Positions 48,000 to 58,719 of a DNA stretch of 64,000 nt are shown here, piece by piece. The DNA is from Mactromeris polynyma (Eukaryota > Mollusca > Bivalvia > Venerida > Mactridae): assembly GCA_032209605.1 (NCBI GenBank), contig JASFXZ010000053.1:124001-188000 (forward strand), read 5' to 3'. The translations under genes were made by a program, and so were the position numbers. The notes under the pieces are model-generated. The model had not been told where the DNA came from. It saw only the letters and a program-made list of their open reading frames with translations, and did not search any database. Position 1 is the stretch's first letter, and each line of letters opens with the position of its first letter.

Positions 48000-48344
48000 T
48001 AAAAGAAAACTCAGCCAAAGAAATATTGTCTACACAGTCCACCAGATGTTTGGTTGAATGATTCATGAAATACTGAACATTTATATTGTTTACCATTAAA
48101 TTGTGTAAGCAAAAGGAAACTGAAACGAACATACTTTTGATGATTAAAAGTCGATCTGCGTGCCAATGGACATTACGTTGTATAAATAATCCAAAATAGC
48201 TATTCTTGGGATAACAACGAAACTGTATCTTACTTGAATGTGCTTAAAGTTATGACTCATGTAAATATCCAATGTGTATAGCTATGTGTTAACACGTTAT
48301 AGGTTATAGATTGACAATAAATGAAAAATAAATATCGTTTTTAC

Positions 48345-48484
48345 CCCATTGCTTGATGGGTGCTATCCACATAAGTCTGAGGTGGCTCGGTTGGATTCTT
48401 GGATGGTGTCATCCATTCCTGGCTTCCACGGTCTGCACTACCATGTCTCTTCTTGGACAACTCATTGTCACCAATGGGTCCATA
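48345..48484 (-). CDS. Candidate upstream exon feeding the cassette series
   Basis: 140 nt, ATTCTAG acceptor, ATGGG/GTAAAA donor; phase 0 at the start and phase 2 at the end, so it joins in frame to the exon at 44094-44240 (split codon GG/A, Gly). 46 codons: YGPIGDNELSKKRHGSADRG, then EWMTPSKNPTEPPQTYVDST. The other two frames are closed. It resembles a polar cytoplasmic-tail segment, but no membrane part is visible. It may belong to another gene. Confidence 0.55.
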
Positions 48485-48598
48485 CTAGAATTATATAATA
48501 ACATCATTATAACATAGCGAGTATGTAATGTAAAAGAACGTCTATTGTCATGCTCGCATACTTACCTGAGGTGTGAGTCTTACTGATTATTGTGTCTT

Positions 48599-48700
48599 GT
48601 TGTGGGGTTAGAGGGACCACCCGGTTAGGTCGGGTTGTAATGAACTGTAGCAATCTTGAGGGGATCGCGGGTTCGAGCCTCCCCTTAATTTACATCAAAC
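48599..48700 (+). mobile_element. tRNA-derived SINE
   Basis: GTGGGGTTAGAGGGACCACC followed by a degenerate A box, and GGGTTCGAGCCTCCCC (B box) with a short CCCTTAATTTACAT tail. Start and tail match the element at 50953-51073, so they form one family. Confidence 0.5.
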
Positions 48701-50869
48701 CATTTCCATCTCATCATATGTTAGATGTTCAAATATGGTAAATGGTGTATCTTAGACTCGTATTGATTCCAATACATTACATGCTTCAATTATGTTCATG
48801 CGAGAATAAAGTAAGATACATACATTCATCAGTACGCGCATTAAGCACTTTCCTTAAATAATCATATCTATTGGGATCACATAAATCAATACCAACTATT
48901 TGTTTCTTTCTACGGAATAATAATAATACTATCTTTATTTCATGAAGATATCACAATAAGCTATAGGTGTAACTTTTTTACAATGTGGTCTTCAAACAAC
49001 AACAATGTAAGAAATCAACATTAAACAAGAAACATCATAGAAAAGATGGTCGGCGAAATTTGAAGGTAAGATTTGTTTTGCTACAAAACGCCCAGATGTT
49101 ACGGGGTAAATTCATCGAAATTCAGTGGATTTCGATAAGGTAACGTACCCTTTATCGAAAGGTTAACCAATCCGCGTCAAGGTTACAAATATTGTTCGGC
49201 TTAAGAGTAATTGCCTTAATGGTTAGCGTAAGATTTTATTGGTTTACACAACACTGATATGCAAATAGCGAAACCATGTTAATACAACTGAACCGAAAAA
49301 AGATCTGAACATCTACACTTGCCCAAACATACAACTTAATTATAATGATAAATGCGATCATCAAAAGGTACTAAAGTTACGACGCACTGAATAAGCAACG
49401 GGAACAAGTACTCTCTTTGTTTGAGTATCAAAACACTGCAGTGAAACAGTTGAAGACATTATCGTGTAATGAAGTTTACTACATACATTTGGTCACACCA
49501 GTCGAAAGTTTAATTCGTAGTTCTTTGGAACTGCCCATCAAACATTTCAAAATTGATGAATAATAATTAAATCCTTCGCATGAAAAAATATTTTCAAAGA
49601 AGATGTTCGTTTGCTCGAATGAGAACAAAAACCAGAAACATATCCATCAAGGTCAGCATCTCGTAACTTATGTTATTACTTATATTCGTATTGTATTCTT
49701 TGTATACTGTTTTTCATGATGTTATAAGCTATTAAACTAAGTCTTGTCATAATTTGTTTTGATGATTAATTATGTTGCATGTTTTAGGTGTGAGGAAAAT
49801 AAATACCATGAAATTATATATTTTGTTGTTATTGTTCGCGAATCCAGTAATAAACGTCAAGGGGTGTCCAGCTATTGGTTCGGAACCCCTCTTGATCTTA
49901 GGTTTAGATATGGACCAACTTATTTCGTCACAATCTCTGGAGGGGGGGGGGGGGGGTCGAACCCCCAGTTACCCCTCTGGAACCGCGCATGTATAACTAT
50001 GACAAAACCGTAACAAATGTATGAACTATTTTATCTGTAGGTCATGAACTTATCTACTTGGTACAAATATCTATTGCAGTTGTTTTTAAAAGAAATAAGA
50101 AAATTTGATTATGATATTTATGCATAGTAAATATTCAATACGAGGTCAGAATTTCACTTATATTAAACAAATTAAATGAAGCTGATTTAACTGTTGATAG
50201 GATGTCATGTGCAATGTATACTTGTTAATTCATCACTCATTCAAATAAATAAAACAAATTCAATTCAAAATGATGACATGACGCATGATTCAGAAAGCAT
50301 TCACTAGTATTCCATGTTTGTCAAACAAAGGTAACGGGTAACGAATTCCTAGCGGGACATATACGCCAATCTAATTAGAAATTGAATAATTTATGCTCAT
50401 ATTTTGATATATTTTGCTTGTATACATGCACTGTAACATCATGTGCTCTTCAGAAAATCTATGCCTTTTGTTTGTCAGAAATATTTTTTGTATAATTGCT
50501 ATAAAACTAGTTATATGAGTAATTGTGTGAAATAGTTTGTAAGTAAATGTATACGTACGTATTACTTAAATAATTTAAATTTTAGTTACATTTATTTATT
50601 TCCGCTCAAATCAGGTCTGGTTGATATTAATACTGAATATACAAGTATATGAACAAATAAGTAAAATCATTTTTTCGTTCGCTCGCTCCGTTTAAAAAAA
50701 AGAAAGATTTCCCACACATTTAAATGAAAAAATATGTATACATACAGAACAGATATTTGTATATTGTATTAACATAGTTATATATGTTAGACTTGTACAC
50801 AGTACATCATCTATATAAAACGTTTCATATACTAGTATATACATATATACACAAAGTAAATACATATAA
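48701..50869. other. Intergenic DNA
   Basis: It holds a dispersed repeat copy (49085-49290), a G run near 49940-49956 and very AT-rich DNA from 50400. A plus-strand frame at 49811 starts MKLYILLLLFANPVINVKGC, which looks like a signal peptide, but it runs into the G run with no supported exon structure. Confidence 0.4.
49085..49290 (-). repeat. Dispersed repeat, third copy
   Basis: Same elements and orientation as 14626-14835 (AACCAATCCGCGTCAAGGTT, GATATGCAAATAGC), outside the large gene, so the family is genomic and not just part of the gene's internal duplications. Confidence 0.55.
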
Positions 50870-50952
50870 TTGTGAAGCTAGTTAAATATAATTACACAAA
50901 TATGATGCGTTTAATGTAATAGTTGAGACGTTTATTTATAAATCAATGCATT

Positions 50953-51073
50953 GCAGTGATGTGGGGTTAGACAGCCGCCCAGTTAGCTCAGACGGTAGAG
51001 CGCCGTACTAGTGTTTAGGGGGTCGTGGGTTCGAGCCCCACATAGGGCGCACCATTTCCCCTTGATTTACTTT
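50953..51073 (+). mobile_element. tRNA-derived SINE inserted in copy A
   Basis: TTAGCTCAGACGGTAGAGCG (A box) and GTGGGTTCGAGCCCCAC (a perfect T arm) are visible, but the acceptor and anticodon stems do not pair, so this is not a tRNA gene. It is absent at the same point of copy B. Confidence 0.6.
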
Positions 51074-51207
51074 AGCATAAATAACAAATAAGCGTTTGAT
51101 TTGGAGAGAATGTGAACAATATAAAGACAAATAGTTCACAGTCGCACATTTCACAAAACAGATTGAGCAAACAGAAATGTTTTGTTCGGAAAAAAACATG
51201 TACTTAC

Positions 51208-51423
51208 GGACATCGGTCCGGGGTTGGGCTCAATTCCTTGTGCCAACAAGAGAAGAGCTAAATAATCTGCGATACTTCGCAATATGGCGATAAGTTCTTT
51301 TCCATTATGTAAGCAATGCATAAATGCATGATTGTCGATGGAAACAATAATGAATGACTGTGTAGTCATTCTATATGACAACGTAAACAGCGCTATAACT
51401 AGGATAGCGCCCTCTGGTGCCAT
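51208..51423 (-). CDS. 2A-like exon, copy A (72 codons)
   Basis: It begins at ATG (MAPEGAILVIALFTL) and runs open to TCC/GTAAGT, a strong splice donor. Two hydrophobic stretches are visible; the second reads YLALLLLAQGIEPNPGPMS. NPGP is the ribosome-skipping core of 2A peptides, though the usual Asp three residues before the invariant part is Gly here. N-terminal hydrophobic plus 2A-like segments are known in APE-type non-LTR retrotransposons of invertebrates. Copy B differs by one residue (LPYR for LSYR). The next exon was not identified, and host exon or retroelement origin is open. Confidence 0.65.
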
Positions 51424-51476
51424 GTTGTCTCCAATAATGACGTCGTTGCTAACGAAAAACAATTACGCAGCGTTTA

Positions 51477-51492
51477 TGACGTCATGACGTCA
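51477..51492. promoter_or_regulatory. Two tandem CRE palindromes, copy A
   Basis: TGACGTCA occurs twice back to back, 54 bases upstream of the ATG of the 2A-like exon. A TATATATT-type box lies about 40 bases further upstream. Confidence 0.6.
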
Positions 51493-52027
51493 TCGGACCG
51501 CCCAGACGCTTGTATTAAACAAAGTAGTAATATATAAAGGATATTTGTGTGTTTCGGTGTAAGATAGAAAGTTATTTCACCAAGTGAGCAGCGGACGGAC
51601 TTTTTTCACGAGTGGCGTAGTCAGTTTAGTCAGATGCAAACGATTAAATAACTCGATATTACACCGAAATATACAAATATTCTCTTTATTTCAGGCTTCA
51701 TTTTGATAGTTTTTATTTCTTTACTCGTTAATCACATCAAATCTCCCTGTTGAATGTCTCAATATTTTATATGACGACATTTATATGACGTCATTATCGC
51801 TTTGATAATTTCAGTGTAAAATATCGGATAATAATTCACCGTTATTCCATGGTAAATCACCGGAAAGCATGTAATAAACAATTATAATCAGTTTTCAGGT
51901 GGAACGTATTATTCATGTCTCTAAACTAGTATCATTGATAATTAAAATATGTCATGACATTAGTTAGTGAATTAAATGCTGACAATAAACAAATATATCA
52001 AGATACAGTGTAGGAGATATAGCGTAT

Positions 52028-52420
52028 ATGCTTGACACGGCGTCCATAAAGGGTCAATGTAAGAAAATGTGTCCTCCCTGGAAGGGTCCCGGGATAATTG
52101 TCGAAACATTATCTTCTTATATTTTCAGAATAAAGCTAAGATATGCTGTACTTGTCGTAAATCATGACAGGATCAAGTCATACAGAGACAATACTGTACC
52201 TCAGTGGATAACCAGTTGGCAAGGTAACCCGGTGATGGAGAAGACAGTAACTGGTGTAGATAAAGTTTATTGTTTTTGTAGGAACCATGGCAAGGAAGGT
52301 TTATGATACAATGCGAGTTTTGCTCTGAATGGTACCACGGCGCCTGTGTAGACGTGAGTCCAACCGATGCTCTCAACATCGACCAATACAAATGAACTGA
52401 TTGCAAGAGAAGAAATAGCA
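52028..52420 (+). pseudogene. Ty3/Gypsy-like pol 3' end with PHD finger, broken
   Basis: KGPGIIVETLSSYIFRIK and VVNHDRIKSYRD match the C-terminal end of gypsy-type integrases (WxGPYxVxxxL...VVHxDRLKPY pattern). A PHD-like zinc finger follows: YCFCRNHGKEG, then after a frameshift near 52303 MIQCEFCSEWYHGAC. A stop replaces the Cys codon of the last CxxC pair (YK-stop-TDC). Upstream pol domains are absent. Confidence 0.6.
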
Positions 52421-52469
52421 GGTAACTATGTAATCGAAATTGTAACCTAAAGATATCTGTATATCTTCA

Positions 52470-53300
52470 GATATGGCTTCATTAAAGGATGTACCCCCGT
52501 CACTATTGCAGAGGTGGAAGAGTGGAGTGCGAAGAAACACCTTGTCAGAGTAGACGTTCTTGCAGGTCTGTGTATGGAGAAGGAGAGGGCAGAAAGGTGC
52601 CTCCAAACGCAGGTAAAGTTAGTGAGGAAACGTCATAGAGACGTTTGGTTAGCTTAGCTTGCTCACACCCTGGATAAAATCCAGTAACAGGACAGTGACT
52701 TGATACGCAAAAATGTCCACGACATCGGTCCGGGAAGGCGCATTGAGTGGGCGGAGACCCCTAGTGAAATATCTAGGGACATCCTCATGCTCAGTGACCA
52801 TTCCCTGGAACGATCTTGAGAACATCTTGAGGTGATCGATGCAGACACCGAATCCAAACTGCTTGGAGGAGGAGGAGCAGAGCCCATAGTCTGTTGTCAG
52901 CACGTTAAGTTTGACAAATGACATAAAAAGTACGGAGGATGGTGAAATGCGGGAATCACCTATTACTGGAGCCCCACAGTGACCCCTACCATCCGGAAAC
53001 CAGTAAGTCCGGTAAAACCTATGGTAGCAACCCCGAGGCGAACCCCTAAGGTAACCATGGTTAGCCACACCCCTGTACACTCTTATGCGGCAGCGGTACG
53101 ATGAAGAGGGCCAGTCCGTCAACCGACTGGGCAACATCGCAGTTCGGTGAGGGAACCTCAATCAAGGAGGTACAACTGAATGGACGACCAGCCGTCGAGA
53201 TGGTATCAGGCTCTCGATCGTAGAGGAAGTATGGAGGACGCGTTATAGACCTACATGGACTAAAAGTAGAGGTAAGGTGTCTTAGACTGCCTTTGCACAA
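52470..53300 (+). pseudogene. Degenerate coding remnant of the Gypsy-like element
   Basis: A coherent plus-strand frame reads EVEEWSAKKHLVRVDVLAGL and ends in a stop near 52656; further open pieces (RIEWAETPSEISRDILMLSD) continue to 53300 between stops. GC content is clearly higher than in the surrounding DNA. I infer it is the extra 3' reading frame of the element; identity is unknown. Confidence 0.4.
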
Positions 53301-53589
53301 CGGTGTACGTTCCGAAAGTAGTGGAAAACAATGACTTAGTCACGCCAACTTTTAAAACAAAATACATGAAAAATTCTTTTACAAATATACGTGTTTAATG
53401 TTTTCCACTGATTTTAAACTGTATATTATACTATTGGATGAACAATTTAATAATGATCGAATATACTGGGGACTCTCATTACAGTAAGCTTTGTAGACAA
53501 GGACTGAAGAATGATAAAAACATCTATTTTCAAACGATATCCAATTTAATTTATTGAGTAATTTTGAGTCACCAAGGTTGGCAAACTCC

Positions 53590-54440
53590 TTTTTATATTA
53601 ATCTAGCTACTGCCGGGTGTATACAGGGTGGAATCGTCAGCATAAAGGTGGATATTGGCAGTTGGTATTTCATATGCAATATCATTTAGATAAAGAAGAA
53701 CTAATAGAGGGCCGAGGATTGAGCCTTGGGGAACTCCATACCTTATCTCAATTGTTTCAGATGTTATATTCGCATGCTTGATAGCCTGTGTTCTATTTGA
53801 TAAGTGAAACTTAAATAGAGTAACGTACGTGGCGAGAAGTGATACAGTTTTAGTTTATACAAGAGAATGTTATGGTCAACAAGGTCAAATGCCTTTCTCA
53901 AATCCAAAAATACTGACCCTACATATTTTCCTGAATCGATATCCTTTAACCACGTATCTATCAAGTAAATGAGTGCTATGTGACAAGAATGATTTTGACG
54001 AAATCCGGACTGAGTATTGTGAAGAACATTTGTTATTTTGAAAAAGATTGAAGTTGAATCGTAATGTGTCTTTCAACTATTTTTGAAATGGTTGGCAAAA
54101 TAGATATAGGACGGTAATTATTAGGATCCTCTCTATTTCCATTTTTGAATATCGGGAGAACATAAGCTTTTTTTAAAGCATCCGGAAAAATCCCTGTTTC
54201 GATACGTTTGTTAATTATATGTGTAATTGCCGGTGTAATACAATCACTACAATGTCTTAGTATTCTTGGGCCAATGCCGTCTATACCTGTTGATTTATTA
54301 GGGTTTAATGTATCAATAATATTCATTACTTCGCACGCAGATATATATTCAATATCAAAGAAAGATTGTTTTAGTTTATTGTCAAGCGTTTGTTTTAGTT
54401 TAGAAAAGTTTTCAGGAACAAGCGCTGATTTTGTAATCAA
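53590..54440 (-). pseudogene. Reverse transcriptase region of the CR1-like element
   Basis: Fingers motifs KSTGIDGIGPRILR and DPNNYRPISILPTISKIVER, then after a frameshift near 54000 VFLDLRKAFDLVDHNILL (motif A, catalytic Asp), YGVPQGSILGPLLVLLYLND (motif B) and LYADDSTLY (motif C, YADD). The frame ends in stops after motif C, so thumb and C-terminus are missing or unreadable. Confidence 0.75.
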
Positions 54441-54563
54441 TGTTGAGATATTAATGTTAAGGCATTTAATATAGAAGATTGTCCTTCTACAGTCCCATTA
54501 CCTATTAGAGTTAAGACGGGATCAAAATAGTATTGTCAGAACAACCGTTTGCAGATATGTCTT

Positions 54564-55787
54564 TTATATTTTTTCAAAAACAACGAGTATATTTATTTTT
54601 TTGATAGCATCATTATAGAAATTTATTTTACTTTTCCTGATCAAAGATGTTACTCTATTTCTCTGCGTTTTGAATTCATCAAATGCTCCTTCTCTATGTA
54701 ATTTGTTACGTTTAAATATTTGTAATTTTATTTCTTCAGTAAACCATTCTGGTTGTGATTGGCGCTTTATTCTTTTTTCTTTTATCGGCGCATGTTTATT
54801 TAAAACAGTATTTATAGTATCATAAAATGATTGCAGTGAGTTGTTAGGATCACTGAAATTTTCAATATTATCTAGCCCAGCATGAAATACATCGTTTTGA
54901 AATAAAGATTCATTAAAGTTTTTGAAACATCTATATTTCATTGATTTATGGCAATGTTTAACACAGTATTTATTTGGCAATGTGCGCGTGAAACAAACAG
55001 GAAAATGATCACTTATGCTGTAAAATGGAACTTTCACTTCTGAAATATTTTCAGGAAGGTTTGAATAAATATGGTCTATGATTGTAGAACTAAATTTACT
55101 TACGCGCGTCGGAGATTTAACCATTTGCGTTAGTCCCAACTTTAAAATCAAATCGTCCCATTTATTGTTACTATAATTTTTGTTGACAGTGTTAGTATTG
55201 TTCGGTATATAATTGATATTTACATCTCCAACGATGTTATATTCATAGCCCGTGGCATCTATTCTATCAAGTAAATGCTCAAATTTATCAATCCATGTCT
55301 GATTCGAATCTGGTGGTCTATAGACAAATTTTAATAGGATCGGATTAGTGTTGGACAATTTCAGCTGTAGACATATTGATTCAATATCTTCACATTCAAA
55401 ATCAACTCTACGTGTATACGAATGTTTGTTTGCAATATAAACAACTAACCCTCCACCTTTTTTAATGTTCCTGTCTTTTCTCTCGATGGTAAATTCGTTT
55501 ATCTTTAATGCAGGATTTTCAACATTTCCTGTTAGGAAAGTTTCACAAAGGCCTAAAATATCTGTGGAGTTTTTTAAGGATAAATGATACTTGATTTCAT
55601 CTAGTTTAGGTAATAAATGCCTAATATTAAGACTAGCAATATGCAATCCCTTTTTCTCATACAAGAAAGATAAATCACTATTTGTACAATCAATGACTGG
55701 ATGTGAAATCGACACTTTTTCATCTGATTTTAAATTCGATGTTTTATATTTGTGCAACGAATGCGCACATAAATTTGCATATTGCAA
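54564..55787 (-). pseudogene. APE-type endonuclease region of the CR1-like element
   Basis: A 407-codon open frame. Endonuclease landmarks occur in order: LHIASLNIRHLLPKLDE (Asn), LGLCETFL (catalytic Glu), KGGGLVVYIAN, FVYRPPDS, NIVGDVNIN (Asp/Asn), TIIDHIYSN and YSISDHFPV (Asp-His). All expected catalytic residues appear present, so this domain is the best preserved part. The frame breaks before the reverse transcriptase. Confidence 0.8.
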
Positions 55788-56008
55788 TAAAGATATCGCG
55801 TCAAGGGCAAATAAGTTTGGTCATCTAATGAATCATTATTAGTAGTATTATAATGTGAATATAATAATTTACCATCCGAATAAAGCAATGATTCACATTT
55901 ACAATAACTCTTCAAGATATTACAGTCACTGCAAATATTATCAGAGATATCATTACGAAAAGTAAAATTATTAACTTTGTTTCTCTGAGAGTGGTTGTCA
56001 GCGTTTCC

Positions 56009-56620
56009 CTACCAGCCATTTTTTACAGTCTCTGGTTGAATGCGATACGTTGTTGCAAATAGTACACCACATACTATACGATGGTTTGAAGTATGCATTT
56101 CTGGCATGATCAAATGAATTTGTATATCTTCTACAGTTTTCACTATTACTGATTGTAGGAGAGAGATGATTTCCTTGATGGTTGTACCTGTCGTTGTACA
56201 TTCGATCTGCTGGCCTGGGTGTGCGACTTGAACTATATTTACTGTCTTATGTATAGCAAACACTAGGTTTCTCGATCCTTGATTATTTAGGTGAATACCA
56301 TCCCCATGGCAAAAATGGTTTGTTATATTCCCGTTTCCGTATGTAAACCAGCTGTAAATGTCAATCTGAGAAGCGCATGTCTCAGCGCAAAGCTGTTTAA
56401 ATGCATTGTTGATAGGGACTACATCCGCGTCTACTCTTGGTGCAACAGTGCAAATGAACACATCACAGTCTCTTCCGGTCAGTTCAATCACCGTCCTTTT
56501 GAGTTGATCGTATAAATAATCCATATTATATGTTCTAGCCACATCATTTCCACCTATATATAGTATGATGTATATATAATGAGTGTACAGCAACCACCAG
56601 GGTAATTGAGTCCTCAAGGC
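56009..56620 (-). pseudogene. SGNH hydrolase and CCHC knuckle of the CR1-like element
   Basis: GGNDVART (block III Gly/Asn) and CHGDGIHLNNQGSRNL (Asp-x-x-His of block V) identify an SGNH/GDSL-type esterase fold; block I with the catalytic Ser is cut off by the 5' truncation. After a frameshift near 56220, CTICNNVSHSTRDC gives a perfect C-x2-C-x4-H-x4-C zinc knuckle at about 56020-56075. Confidence 0.75.
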
Positions 56621-56698
56621 TTGAACTGATTAGGCTATGACCGAGATGTGTGAGTTCCCTCGGATTCGCACACCGATATGTATCTCCATTAAGGTATC

Positions 56699-56944
56699 TT
56701 GGAACATGATTACAGCATGACTATTTTGGAAAGTGCTCCTCACTCTTATATCGATGATGGAGCCTTTCAAACGGGAGAGATCCGAATCTCAAAGGAAGAA
56801 TTGGCCCTTCTTCCGGTAGCATTTGATAGCCACAGTCTAGATAGGACCAAGCGCGATCTCAAAACAAGCTCGTTTGCGACTATCTGGGATGGAGTGCCGG
56901 TCCCAGACATGTATGAAGTACGGTGTGGTAGGTCTATGGTGTGA
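56699..56944 (+). pseudogene. Plus-strand remnant, right side of the Gypsy-like element
   Basis: An 81-codon open frame (EELALLPVAFDSHSLDRTKR in the middle, VPVPDMYEVRCGRSMV at the end) resumes next to the CR1 insertion. It continues through stops towards 57200. Function unknown; taken as part of the same element because of strand, GC content and the LTR that follows. Confidence 0.35.
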
Positions 56945-57860
56945 CCACGACACGTACCCGTCATCGGAAGCTCTGATGGATTGACCAGGGTGTTGTCCCC
57001 GTTATCGGGCAGCACCCTAAGAAGTCAATCTCAGATGACTCATTCCAACTGTTGGGCAAATTACTCAAATTGCATAAAGTCGCCGGACTAGGAGAAGTTG
57101 GATTGGACCGGCACAACCCCGCCAGTGATTGGTATAACCAGATAACCCGTCTTGAAAGGGTACTCACCTTTTGGAAATGCGGCATATTCTGGTTCTCCAT
57201 GCGTGCGGCGTAGAGGAAGATGCAGATGAGATGCTCACACCTTTCTGTATGTGAACCAGGCCCACAAGTCCGTTTGCAGAGACCAACGCATTCATTAGCA
57301 TTGTTTCAGTGGATCTCAGTCCGTCCTAGAGCGATGGATGGATCCCTTTCCCAATTGCTGCTTCGGTTTTACTGCACATTTTTCAGACAGGCCATAATTC
57401 CGGGAGGCTGACAGCCTAAGAAGCTAGTAGTCCAGTGGGAATCCTTGTAAGCCCGTGCCACCACCAACGCACGTAAGTTGTGTGGGTCGGGTAGGTTCTA
57501 GGTTATCCAGGTCCAGTACCTGCTTGGGTTTAGTATGTGGTCCTTGTGGAGAAGAGAGGTCCGACTAACACTCGGACACTTTCTATAGCATACAGTACTG
57601 GTTGAGCATCCAGGAATCTGTGTAAAGTACTGGTTCGACCCCCAGAAAACGTTGGTAAGTATTTGTAAGAAACCCAGGAAGTCAGACTGCATGGGATCCT
57701 GCTGCAAAACAGTGGTCTTCCTGAAACCCTGGTAGGATCCTTGTAGCATCCCCCGGGTAGACGGGATAGGATATGTGAACCAGCACGGGTGCCCACCAAC
57801 AAGATCCGAAGCCCATCTGTAGCGTCTGTGCAATTCCTAAACCCTAGTGTTCGAACCTCA

Positions 57861-58130
57861 GAATAGGATAGGGGGAGTGTGGTGATTTGGGTATCTTTCC
57901 GCTCATATTTTCGCTACTTCCGCTACAAAACCATTCTGGGATTAGCGACGCTTGACGGCTCCCCAGATCTGGGCTACTACGCAGTCAGCACAGTACACGA
58001 AGCGAACGCATCACCACAGCCCTTGCGAAGTTCAACCAAGTATTTATACAGACCGGACAGCAGCTTCTACTGAGTCCTTTCATTGTATTGAGTTGCATTA
58101 AGGACCGAGCATAGCCTATACATAGATATC
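57861..58130 (+). mobile_element. Polypurine tract and start of a Gypsy-like 3' LTR
   Basis: GAATAGGATAGGGGGAG is followed directly by TGTGGTGATTTGGG, the expected polypurine tract and TG start of an LTR at about 57878. A TATTTATACAG box lies near 58032. The right end is not certain, and no matching 5' LTR was found in the window. Confidence 0.5.
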
Positions 58131-58434
58131 CGAAAAACAACCAAAAATCAATATGGCACGGCCTTAGATACAAACGCGCATACATTTCCCACTCAGATAA
58201 ATAAAAAATAGGCATATAAATGTGCAGCTAGATAAAAATAATTACATGTACACAAATACTGTGTGTTCAATACAACAGTTGAAACGCTAAATTACAAATC
58301 AATGTATAAATTACAAATAAGCGTTTGATTTGGAGAGAATGTGAGAAATATAAAGACAAATAGTTCACAGTCGCACATTTCACAATACAGATAATCAAAC
58401 AGAAATGTTTTGTTTGAAAAAAACATGTACTTAC

Positions 58435-58650
58435 GGACATTGGTCCGGGGTTGGGCTCAATTCCTTGTGCCAACAAGAGAAGAGCTAAATAATCTGCGAT
58501 ACTTCGCAATATGGCGATAAGTTCTTTTCCATTATGTAAGCAATGCATAAATGCATGATTGTCGATGGAAACAATAATGAATGACTGTGTAGTCATTCTG
58601 TATGGCAGCGTAAACAGCGCTATAACTAGGATAGCGCCCTCTGGTGCCAT
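58435..58650 (-). CDS. 2A-like exon, copy B (72 codons)
   Basis: ATG at 58648-58650, open to TCC/GTAAGT, same length and frame as copy A with LPYR for LSYR. Conservation of frame, NPGP and donor in two copies argues that the exon was functional when the copies formed. Confidence 0.65.
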
Positions 58651-58703
58651 GTTGTCTCCAATAATGACGTCGTTGCTAACGAAATACAATTGCGCAGCGT
58701 CTA

Positions 58704-58719
58704 TGACGTCATGACGTCA
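58704..58719. promoter_or_regulatory. Two tandem CRE palindromes, copy B
   Basis: TGACGTCA twice in a row, at the same distance from the ATG as in copy A. Confidence 0.6.

Larger units (their letters stand above)
44241..48344. other. Long intron or intergenic stretch
   Basis: No exon with the phase-2 cassette signature was found. Contents: AT-rich DNA, a decayed tRNA-like segment near 45820-45885, a mariner-like terminus near 47078 and a 42-bp minisatellite at 47677-47999. Plus-strand frames up to 70 codons look random. Confidence 0.5.
3381..48484 (-). other. Giant repeat-exon gene locus (unrecognised acidic protein)
   Basis: Minus-strand gene read from splice sites and open frames. All internal exons from 44240 down to 4045 have an AG acceptor, begin with the third base of a split codon, stay open, and end with two bases before GT, so every intron is phase 2. 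Exon lengths are multiples of 3. The summed coding length in the window is about 4,600 codons. Composition is dominated by Ser, Asp, Glu and Thr, with no membrane segment seen, and it turns basic in the last exons. Families of homologous exons alternate. I do not recognise the protein family. The 5' end, promoter and any signal or membrane part are not visible and may lie beyond the window. It could also be more than one transcript unit, because every exon boundary is compatible with every other. Confidence 0.75.
50870..51530 (-). repeat. 2A-module copy A (direct repeat of 58215-58760)
   Basis: It has minus-strand promoter-like DNA, a 72-codon exon and an intronic flank, colinear with copy B about 7.2 kb away. 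Copy A is interrupted by a SINE at about 50953-51073 flanked by GCAT on both sides. Confidence 0.75.
53400..56640 (-). mobile_element. CR1-like non-LTR retrotransposon, 5'-truncated, inactive
   Basis: Minus-strand order is SGNH hydrolase, CCHC knuckle, APE endonuclease, reverse transcriptase, the layout of CR1-type elements with an esterase domain. The 5' end is cut inside the SGNH domain, as expected from target-primed reverse transcription. Frameshifts separate the parts. It sits between plus-strand Gypsy-like pieces. Confidence 0.75.

Noticed and set aside
49811..49950. Signal-peptide-like frame MKLYILLLLFANPVINVKGC on the plus strand
   Set aside because: It is only about 45 codons before a G run, with no donor or continuing exon visible; chance is likely in AT-rich DNA.
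50966..51055. Possible functional tRNA gene
   Set aside because: D and T arms are good, but the acceptor stem and anticodon stem do not pair and no proper anticodon loop can be placed; the SINE tail and target duplication explain it better.
51424..51462. Longer N-terminus for the 2A-like exon
   Set aside because: The extension starts at TTG in both copies; the first ATG gives MAPEG and is the better start.
52649..53161. 170-codon minus-strand frame
   Set aside because: It lies opposite the plus-strand Gypsy-like remnant and has no domain signal; it is treated as an antisense shadow.
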